Shown: piece after piece, positions 42,806 through 49,408 of the stretch
Position numbering within the stretch: the first letter of the stretch is position 1
How the letters are laid out: each line of letters begins with the position of its first letter
NCBI RefSeq assembly: GCF_037038585.1
Contig: NC_092521.1
Span: forward strand, 149,386,605 to 149,450,604
Length of the DNA: 64,000 bases
Source: Patagioenas fasciata
Lineage: Eukaryota; Chordata; Aves; Columbiformes; Columbidae
Direction of reading: 5' to 3'
The notes under the pieces: model-generated
The model's database searches: none
Told to the model about the DNA's origin: nothing
Seen by the model: only the letters and a program-made list of their open reading frames with translations
Made by a program: the position numbers and the translations under genes

Positions 42806-43202
42806 TGTTGGAGAATGGCTAAATGAGAAAGGCCATGGATCATGGGAACGTTTGTACGGGCAGAGCCAATTCTAAATAGTATGCTAGCAAGACTAGGCCT
42901 CAGGCCTTGACTGAAACTGCTAGTCATGCTGACAGCAGCAGAACAGCAGGGACACCAAGACCCTGGAGTATCGTAAACAACTTTGAAGAGGTGAGACCCC
43001 AAGAATGAGGGGGGTGCACAACTAGCTAATCTCAAGTAGGAGGACTCTGTAAATGATTAATTAGTGACTTAAACCAATCATAGATTGACTAGTAGGCATA
43101 ATTAGTATGAACTGTATAAATGAGCGCTATTCGGGCTAATAAATTGAATCATGCTTTATCACTCACACTCAGTCGGCTGCATGTCATTCCCCGCTGCCCA
43201 CA
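42806..43202 (+). repeat. 5' LTR of the provirus (397 bp)
   Basis: It begins TGTTGG and ends with the CA at 43201-43202, two bases before the primer binding site, the usual spacing. A TATAAA box is at 43115-43120 and an AATAAA signal at 43138-43143. Their closeness implies a very short R region, as in alpha- and several betaretroviruses. The first 376 bases pair with the 3' LTR; the last 21 bases (43182-43202) have no counterpart there. An alternative reading ends the LTR at the CA at 43180-43181 and places the primer site unusually far (23 nt) downstream. Confidence 0.9.
43115..43143 (+). promoter_or_regulatory. 5' LTR core promoter and poly(A) signal
   Basis: TATAAA at 43115 lies 18 bases upstream of the end of the AATAAA at 43138-43143. 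Transcription would be expected to start about 25-30 bases past the TATA box, placing the poly(A) signal at the U3/R border. The same pair occurs in the 3' LTR at 49336-49341 and 49359-49364. Confidence 0.75.
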
Positions 43203-43204
43203 AG

Positions 43205-43222
43205 TGGCGCCTGAACAGGGAC
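43205..43222 (+). other. primer binding site, tRNA-Lys type
   Basis: The 18 bases starting TGGCGCC and ending GAACAGGGAC are complementary to the 3' end of tRNA-Lys3 except at one position (T at 43212 where the consensus has C). Minus-strand reverse transcription would start here. Lys primers are typical of betaretroviruses and lentiviruses, not of the avian leukosis group. Confidence 0.9.
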
Positions 43223-43454
43223 ATATGGCAACTTTATCGTTCGGAGCGGCGGACACAGAGAAGCACCGGTAGCAGCGACCGGGGAGCAAAGATCGACCAA
43301 ACGCTGATTTCTATGGCGTGTCGACCATGGAAGCCTGAACTGTCCAAAAGGGGTTCGCCGTCTGTGAGGGCTGCTGGAAAGGTTGCAACAGTGAACTGTG
43401 TAAACGAATTAATCAAGGTGCCTTAATCAAGGAGCAGAAAAGAGTGCCGGCAAC
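43223..43454 (+). other. provirus leader (5' untranslated region)
   Basis: This is the 232-base untranslated leader between the primer binding site and the gag start. It should contain the packaging signal, but no structure was worked out. Several upstream ATG triplets are present (for example near 43225 and 43313), which is common in retroviral leaders. Confidence 0.6.
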
Positions 43455-43463
43455 ATGGATCTC

Positions 43464-43472
43464 AAGGTAGCC
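43464..43472 (+). promoter_or_regulatory. possible env splice donor inside gag
   Basis: The sequence AAG|GTAGCC at gag codon 4 fits the core of a 5' splice site. Avian leukosis-type viruses place their env donor a few codons into gag so that env uses the gag start codon. A donor at the same relative place here is suggestive but unproved; the +5/+6 positions are weak. Confidence 0.35.
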
Positions 43473-45028
43473 CTAGATCTTTTACAACGCTTTTTGGAAA
43501 AGCGGGGAATAGATTACATTAAGCAATTGTCAGGTTTAGTCTCATTAGGAAGAGTGAAAGGGTGCTTTCAGAACCCTGATTCACTTTTTGACATAGCGGA
43601 ATGGTGAAGGTTAGGTGATGTTTTATGGGATATGGTTATAGATGAAGATAAATCTGTAAAAAAGTTAATGAAGCCGTGGCGTGAGATAGTTAATAACATT
43701 AAGAGATATCAGTTAGAAAAGAACCTAGCGGCAGTAGCTACGGAACGGTTGGGAGGCGCGGAAGCTACAGCAGGACTTCTAACTTTTGGGGGGAATCATA
43801 TTCCTGTGCCTGCTACGGGGTGTTCTATCCCAGTACATCATGAAGCAAAGGAACCGGATACAGAACCGCCTCCCATTCCCCCACGATCTGACGTAATTAC
43901 TGCGGAACCATCTGCCCCCTCTCCATCTGAGGAGGAGGAGATGAAACCAGTACGCTTTCAGAATAAACCAAAAGAGAACGATAAAGAAGTTACAACTCCA
44001 ACTCCCATGAGCCACCCTAGGGTGACTCCTGTGAATTGAAAGAGAATCATAAGACAAGCAGTGGAAGAAAAACAATTTGATGTGGCTAGTAATATTTCTG
44101 AAAGCTTTGCTTTTCCAGTGAAATACGATGTGGGGAATGATAGAAATCTTGAAGGTATGCATCAATCCCTAGACTGGAAATTACTATCTCAATTGACAAC
44201 AACAGTGAATGAATCAGGAATACATGGTGAACCAACAAAATAACTGTTAAATTACATCTGGGGAGGAACTATCCTACGCCCAGAGGACATTAAAGGTATT
44301 ATTAGGATGATTATGACTCAGTCGCAACAGTTGTTATGGCAAGCACATTGGCAGCGATGTTGCGAAATGTCCGCTCACCAACTTCAGCAGCAAGGTGATG
44401 GTCTTTGGGGAGTAACAGTCAAACAGTTAATGGGAACTGGTAGATATGCTTCCACTGACATGCAGATTCAGCAGGGGCCAGATGTTTGCTTAGAGTCGAT
44501 GCGAACCGCGCGATTAGCGATAGCAGCAGTTAAGACAAGCCCTCCCTCACCATCATACATGTCAATAAAACAGGGCAGAGATGAGACTTTTACGCAATTT
44601 GTAGATAGGGTGACTTCAGCGATAGACCAATCTGATGTGCAAGAGTGGATGAAGGGAGCGTTATTGAGGCAATGTGTTATGGAAAATACTAATCCCTCCA
44701 CCAAGTCTATCATACTAACCTTGCCGGGAGATGCTACCATAGAACAGATGTTAGATTGCATGAGCAGGGTGCCAGTGGGTCCACAAGCTATGTTAGTCGA
44801 AGCAGTGCGAGAGCTAGGAAAAGACCTTATACAGGCACAACAACAAGCCTTCACAGCCTTAGCACCTCTAAAACAGCCTGAGACACGGCCCCGACTCACG
44901 ATGCAGAGAGGAAACGGACGTTTCCGCTGTGGACAAGAAGGACACATCAGAAGACAGTGCCGGGTTCAACAAGTTTGGTGTGAGAACTGCAGCATGAATA
45001 ACCACAGTACCCCAGCTTGTCGTCGAGC

Positions 45029-45083
45029 GGGAAACGGACAATCGAGCGCGAGAGGCCGCCGCGCTACGACAACAGTTGCGGCC
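45029..45083 (+). promoter_or_regulatory. -1 ribosomal frameshift signal with H-type pseudoknot
   Basis: The slippery heptamer G GGA AAC (45029-45035) is in register with the gag frame. After a 9-base spacer, stem 1 pairs AGCGCG (45045-45050) with CGCGCT (45060-45065). Loop bases GGCCGC (45054-45059) pair with GCGGCC (45078-45083) to form stem 2. Loop 1 is 3 bases, there is no base between the stems, and loop 2 is a 12-base A/C-rich strand. Both stems are perfect 6-bp helices, matching the architecture of simian betaretrovirus gag-pro signals. A -1 shift enters the frame that is open to 45223. Confidence 0.85.
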
Positions 45084-45176
45084 CCCGTTCAACTGAGTGG
45101 AATACCAGGGCCAGCGCAACAACAGCAGATCTAGCACCGAGTCCCAGCTCCAACCCATTCCTGCGCAATCCCTGCG

Positions 45177-45543
45177 CTCAGCCACTAGAGGGAGCCTCGG
45201 ATTGGACTTGGCAACAGCAGTAGGCTTCACATTGATAGATCAACGACCACAAAGGATCAACACAACCACGTTTGGACCTATAATGATTAATGGCAAGCCG
45301 CAAGGTGCATTGCTATTTGGACGACCATCAAGCGGATTAAAAGGACTCCTTGTTCTACCTGGGGTTATCGATACGGACTTTAAAGGGACAATATCTACAG
45401 TAGTACAGACATCGTTTCCCCCTCTACATATTCCATCCAAAAGCAAAATTGCACAGCTAGTTCCTATTCCACAACTGACTGAAAACATGGAAGCATTGTC
45501 TCCAAAGGAAAGAGGGACAGCTGGATTTGGATCAACAGGAGGC
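45177..45543 (+). pseudogene. retroviral dUTPase domain, displaced frame
   Basis: This is a trimeric-type dUTPase, which hydrolyses dUTP to dUMP and limits uracil in viral DNA; betaretroviruses fuse it to the N-terminus of protease. Motif 1 (SLGLDL) is at 45193-45210, motif 2 (GRPSS) at 45319-45333, motif 3 (GVIDTDFKG) at 45361-45387 and glycine-rich motif 5 (GFGSTGG) at 45523-45543. The domain is uninterrupted and its signature residues look preserved. It sits in the second -1 frame, whereas both the frame entered from gag and the protease are in the first -1 frame. One small indel must lie upstream (about 45135-45190) and another just after motif 5 (about 45540). Alpharetroviruses lack this domain. 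Confidence 0.88.
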
Positions 45544-45550
45544 CTAGCCA

Positions 45551-45892
45551 ATGGCCATGAATCGCCAACCAGTGACATTGGTTACACTGTGCAATAGACA
45601 AGAGCAGATCATCTCAGAGGTGCTCCTGGATACAGGAGCTGATCTTACCATCGTAGCAAAAGAACGATGGCCTCGTCATTGGCCATTGTCGCCCATGGCC
45701 AGAGAAGCAGAAGGAGTAGGAGGCTCCTCCTCTGTCCTGCACAGCAGGGACAGTGTTTCTGTTGTCATAGATGGTAGGACAGCATCAACTCACATTACTG
45801 TTATGACCTTGCCTCAAGGAGTTAATGGATTAATTGGTCGTGATGTCCTGGACCAATTAGGAGTTATTCTCACCACCGAAAAGCCTTTTTAG
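45551..45892 (+). pseudogene. pro: retroviral aspartic protease remnant
   Basis: This is the protease that matures Gag and Gag-Pol. The catalytic DTG triad (45629-45637) sits in an LLDTGADLTIV context, and a C-terminal GRDVLDQLG block (glycine-arginine-aspartate helix motif) precedes the stop at 45890. The frame is the one reached by a -1 shift from gag, but a TAG at 45545 in this frame and the frame change after the dUTPase disconnect it from upstream sequence. The region itself has no internal stop. The pro-pol junction (45883-45889, G CCT TTT) is not a canonical slippery heptamer, so that signal may be degraded. Confidence 0.88.
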
Positions 45893-46803
45893 TAACGCTC
45901 ACTGCAGCCTGGACTTTCCCGATCCCATTGTGTTGGCTGACTGATTCTCCAATATGGATCGAGCAGTGGCCGTTGAAAAAGGAAAGTCTGGAAGCTGCAT
46001 ATCAGCTAGTAGAAGAATAGCTACACCAGGGTCATCTGAAACTATCTACAAGTGCATGGAACACACCTATTTTTGTAATCAAGAAAAAATCAGGAAAATT
46101 TCGACTTCTGCACGATTTACGGGCAGTGAATGCACAGATGCAAGCAATGGGAGCTTTGCAACCTGGATTGCCTAATCCTGTGATGCTGCCCGATCAATGG
46201 CATCTGCTAATAGCGAACTTAAAAGACTGTTTCTTTACAGTTCACCTGCATCCAGATGACACTCAAAGATTCGCATTCACTTTACCACCAATAAATAGAG
46301 AAGCGCCTGCTCAACCATTTGAGTGGATGGTGCTTCCCCAAAGTATGAAAAACAGCCCAACACTCTTTCAGCTCTTTGTGGACAATGTGTTACGACCGGT
46401 TCGATCAGCATGGCCAGGATCAGTAATATACCATTATATGGACGATATATTGATAGCTCAAAAGGAACCTTTTACTGAACAACAAGAAGAATTTTTATCA
46501 CAGGCCTTAAAACGTGAAGGACTAATCATTGCTCCAGAAAAAATTCAAAAAACAGCCCCATGGAAATACTTGGGTTGGCAAATCTCTGAATCTCAAATTC
46601 AGCCACAAAAATTGGAAATAAAAACTGACATTCGTACGTTAAATGATGCGCAGAAAGTAATGGGAGATTTGCAGTGGCGAAGGCCAGTTGTAGGGGTCCC
46701 CAATGAAGACTTAGGTATTTTATGGCCACTACTGCAGGGAGTGGATCCAGCTAAGCCTATACACGTCTCCCCAACAAGAAGAAACGCTCCAGCGAATAGC
46801 TAA
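45887..46803 (+). pseudogene. pol: pol pseudogene, reverse transcriptase fingers-palm
   Basis: This is the N-terminal part of RT, which copies genomic RNA to DNA, in the frame one further -1 step from protease. A stop (TAG, 46018) lies in the fingers region. Recognisable blocks are the LHDLRAVN motif, motif A (LKDCFFTVHLHPDD), the LPQ-S-MKNSPTLFQ segment and YMDD at 46435-46446. Two invariant positions are changed. The first catalytic aspartate of motif A reads Asn (AAC, 46216-46218), and the Gly of the LPQG motif reads Ser (AGT, 46342-46344). With one catalytic carboxylate missing, polymerase activity is not expected. The frame is lost near 46770 at the thumb. Confidence 0.92.
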
Positions 46804-47266
46804 GCAAATCACCCAACACTGGGTTGATCGACGTGACGCAGATATTCCTGTGGATCCGACCATTCTCAATGGGCCCTCTCAACTCATAGGTGCACTGACA
46901 CAGTGCAAAAAGAAAAAGGGGGAGAAGGTCCGAGTTTTAGAATGGTTGTATACAAAGCTGCAACCACAGAAAACGATACAACAAAAACTAGAAAATTTAG
47001 CTGAATTAGTCAGGAAAGGAAGAACACGCATTCTACAAATTACAGGAACTGAACCAGGAATCATTAGATTACCTATAAAAAGGGAAACGTTAGAATGGTG
47101 TATTCGACAATCAGAAGAACTTCAGATCAGCTTGCTATCTACAGCAAATGATATGGTAGTGGACTCTATCAAGTCACCAATACTCCAGTGGGTTAGTCAA
47201 AACAGTTGGATCATGCCTTCTAAGAGAAGTGAGACGCCCTTACCCGATGCAATCAGTGTTCACTGA
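46770..47266 (+). pseudogene. pol: pol pseudogene, RT thumb/connection region
   Basis: This continues RT in a shifted frame (one base forward of the palm frame) up to a stop at 47264. The protein is lysine/glutamine-rich with tryptophans typical of the retroviral connection domain and no catalytic motifs. It joins the palm by position and frame change only. A second frame change near 47215 leads into RNase H. The boundaries of both indels are approximate. Confidence 0.75.
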
Positions 47267-47675
47267 TGCAGGGAAGAAGTCTCGACAAGCAGCTGATACC
47301 TGGTTGGACAGTGGAGTGTGGCACCATCACATCCTCCCTGTGGTGCCAGGAGACTCACTCCAGACTCTAGAACTAGCTGCGGTAGTATGGGCTGTCCTTC
47401 AGTGGCATGACCGTGAACTTAACATCGTAACTGACTCCCTTTACATCACTGGTATCCTACAAAGAATAGAGGGTGCCAGACTCAAGGAAGTCAAGAATCC
47501 TTGCATGTATGAGCTCCTTCATCGGTTACAGTCCGCAATACAACAGAGACGTCATCCGTATGCGGTCATCCACATCGGAAGCCATATGTGGACGGAAGGC
47601 TTGGGCGAAGGAAATCACAGAGCTGATCAATTAGTAGCAGTCACAGTACCACTGAATGACTTTGTCAAAGCATGA
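47215..47675 (+). pseudogene. pol: pol pseudogene, RNase H domain
   Basis: This domain degrades the RNA strand of RNA:DNA hybrids during reverse transcription. All four acidic residues of the DEDD site are visible: Asp in TDAG (47265-47267), Glu in LELAAV (47370-47372), Asp in VTDSLY (47433-47435) and Asp in HRAD (47625-47627). The domain is uninterrupted until the TGA at 47673, which separates it from integrase in the same frame. It entered this frame through an indel near 47215. Confidence 0.9.
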
Positions 47676-48473
47676 GAAACACATAGCGTTTTCCGTCAGA
47701 ATGCCAAAGGACTACATGAGCAATTCAACATCACCATGGAAGAAGCCAAAGGAATAGTACGAGCTTGCCCAGAATGCAGTCATCATGGTCCAGGACTGGG
47801 CATGGGAGTTAATCCTAGAGGCCTAGGACCGTGTGAATTATGGCAGATGGACGTTACTCACGTGCCAGAATTTGGGAGACTCAAATACGTACATGTAACG
47901 ATAGATACATTTAGTAGATTTATATGGGTAACGCCCCAAGTCGGGGAAAAAGCGATACATGTGATACGTCATTTAACAAGTTGCTTTGCAGTAATGGGGG
48001 TCCCACAAAAGAAAGAAACAGACAATGGACCAGCTTACATTAGTGAAAAAATGAGAAAATTCTGCCAAATGCGGGGTGTCACGCATGTCACAGGTATCCC
48101 CCATTCACCGACGGGACAAGCCATTCTTGAAAGGGCAAATCAGACACTGAAAAGGTACCTACATAAATTTAGGGACGTTCGTGATACTCAATAAAGAGTC
48201 TCCAAAACATTGTTTGTTATGAATTTTCTGTATATATTTGGAGATCAAGAATCACCACCTGCAAAAGTGCATTCGGGTATTGTTAGCTCAAATCCTAAGC
48301 AGTCTATGCAGGTGTATTATAAGGATTTAAGTACAGGTGAATGGAAAGGGCCTGCAGAAGTTAAATTTCTTGGCAAAGGATACATGTGTGTCATCACTCC
48401 CACAGGACCGCAGTGGGTTCCATCGCGCTGGACCAAGGCTGCTCCCGCCATTGATGTTCCTCAATCTGATTAA
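47676..48473 (+). pseudogene. pol: pol pseudogene, integrase
   Basis: Integrase inserts viral DNA into the host genome. It is in the same frame as RNase H. In the N-terminal HHCC zinc domain, the first His (47682-47684) and the CPEC pair are present, but the second His position reads Arg (CGT, 47694-47696). The catalytic triad is complete: Asp 47850-47852, Asp 48021-48023 and Glu 48129-48131, with 35 residues between the last two (DD35E). A stop (TAA, 48192) cuts off the C-terminal DNA-binding part, which continues to 48473 with a WVPSRW block typical of class II integrases. Confidence 0.92.
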
Positions 48474-49096
48474 AATCGTGATGATAATGTAAAACTATGG
48501 AATTATTGGAAAACCTTTGCTGCTTCACTGTTTCTCCCAGGCTTAGCTGCCGGTAAAGCACACTCTAACCTAGAAAAGTTGTCCTGTTGAGTCGTCAAGC
48601 AAGCAAATATGACTAGTAGAATTTTAGGAGAAATAGCAGATGATTTAACACAGACTCAGCATGCTGTCTTACAAAATCGTATGGCAATAGACTTTTTGCT
48701 TTTAGCCCATGGGCATGGATGTGAAGAATTTGACGGGCTCTGTTGCATGGATCTCGAAGATCATTCTAAGTCCATTCACGGGCAAATTGGCTATTCGACC
48801 ATACTAATAAAATTAAAGAACATAAAGGAATTTTTGGTCTTGAGAGCCTTGCAAGTTGGTTTGGCCTGTCAGGATGGATAAAGAGCTTACTTCAGAGTAC
48901 TATATTTATCATAATTGTAGTTGTAATAGTAATAATGTTATTTTCTTGCTTATTATCATGTATTCGAAAAGGCTTAGATCGTATGATGAATCAAGCTCTG
49001 CTCGTACAAAAAGAAAAAGGGGGAATTGTTGGAGAATGGCTAAATGAGAAAGGCCATGGATCATGGGAACGTTTGTACGGGCAGAGCCAATCCTAA
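48474..49096 (+). pseudogene. env: env pseudogene, transmembrane subunit only
   Basis: Only the TM (fusion) part of the envelope gene remains; integrase is followed almost at once by a fusion-peptide-like hydrophobic, alanine/glycine-rich segment (near 48505-48550). A stop (TGA, 48588) follows, then a leucine-rich heptad region, the [11 protein letters not shown] segment of the conserved immunosuppressive-type domain, and a CX6CC motif (48720-48746). The overall pattern is that of avian alpharetrovirus TM proteins. A frame change near 48790-48815 precedes a tryptophan-containing stretch and an Ile/Val/Leu membrane anchor (about 48899-48960), then a short cytoplasmic tail that runs through the polypurine tract into the 3' LTR, ending at TAA 49094. 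The surface subunit is entirely missing. Confidence 0.88.
49008..49026 (+). other. polypurine tract
   Basis: An A/G-only run (aaaaagaaaaagggggaa, then t) sits immediately upstream of the 3' LTR. It is the RNase H-resistant primer for plus-strand DNA synthesis. It also lies inside the env tail reading frame. Confidence 0.9.
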
Positions 49097-49402
49097 ATAG
49101 TATGCTAGCAAGGCTAGGCCTCAGGCCTTGACTGAAACTGCTAGTCATGCTGACAGCAGCAGAACAGCAGGGACACCAAGACCCTGGAGTATCGTAAACA
49201 ACTTTGAAGAGGTGAGACCCCAAGAATGAGAGGGGTGCACAACTAGCTAATCTCAAGTAGGAGGACTCTGTAAATTATTAATTAGTGACTTAAACCAATC
49301 ATAGATTGACTAGTAGGCATAATTAGTGTGAACTGTATAAATGAGCGCTATTCGGGCTAATAAATTGAATCATGCTTTATCACTCACACTGAGTCGGCTG
49401 CA
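49027..49402 (+). repeat. 3' LTR of the provirus (376 bp, U5 short)
   Basis: It begins TGTTGG right after the polypurine tract and ends at CA 49401-49402, followed directly by the target duplication. It differs from the first 376 bases of the 5' LTR at six sites (four transitions, two transversions) with no indels. It lacks the final 21 bases of the 5' LTR U5. TATAAA at 49336-49341 and AATAAA at 49359-49364 are intact. Confidence 0.93.
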
Positions 49403-49408
49403 GAAGAT
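49403..49408 (+). repeat. provirus target-site duplication, right
   Basis: This gaagat is an exact copy of 42800-42805. The flanking bases differ, so the duplication is exactly 6 bp. Confidence 0.9.

Larger units (their letters stand above)
43455..45134 (+). pseudogene. gag: gag pseudogene (matrix, capsid, nucleocapsid)
   Basis: This is the structural polyprotein region in a single frame from ATG 43455 to TAG 45132, about 560 codons. In-frame stops at 43605 (TGA, codon 51), 44037 (TGA) and 44241 (TAA) split it. A matrix-like N-terminus is followed by a proline/acid-rich linker with a PSAP late-domain motif (43908-43919), then a capsid starting near the FAFPV block. The capsid contains a major homology region (QGxxE...F...R, 44571-44609). 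Nucleocapsid follows with two zinc knuckles. In the first, the codon at the expected first Cys (44919) reads Arg. The second, C-x2-C-x4-H-x4-C, is intact (44978-45019). No indels interrupt the frame, so the damage is purely by substitution. The first three codons lead straight into a possible splice donor at 43467. Confidence 0.92.
42806..49402 (+). mobile_element. class II endogenous retrovirus, near full length, defective
   Basis: This is a 6.6-kb provirus with paired LTRs, a tRNA-Lys-type primer binding site, gag, a frameshift signal, dUTPase-protease, RT, RNase H, integrase, an env transmembrane remnant and a polypurine tract, flanked by a 6-bp target duplication. The three-frame gag/pro/pol plan with dUTPase is betaretrovirus-like; the env TM is alpharetrovirus-like. 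All genes are interrupted. In-frame stops lie at 43605, 44037, 44241, 46018, 47673, 48192 and 48588, with frame changes near 45135-45190, 45540, 46770, 47215 and 48790-48815. The surface-glycoprotein region is absent. The shared 376 bp of the LTRs differ at 6 positions (1.6%). At an assumed neutral avian rate of about 2e-9 per site per year this is roughly 4 million years; the rate is an assumption. Confidence 0.95.

Noticed and set aside
44468..44947. Minus-strand 159-codon frame opposite gag
   Set aside because: It is a shadow of the gag capsid region in another frame; its cysteine/serine-rich sequence has no family resemblance.
48909..49256. Minus-strand open frame of 115 codons, with a near copy at 42796-43035
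   Set aside because: Both are shadows of the two LTR copies, which explains their similarity. There is no evidence of an antisense gene.
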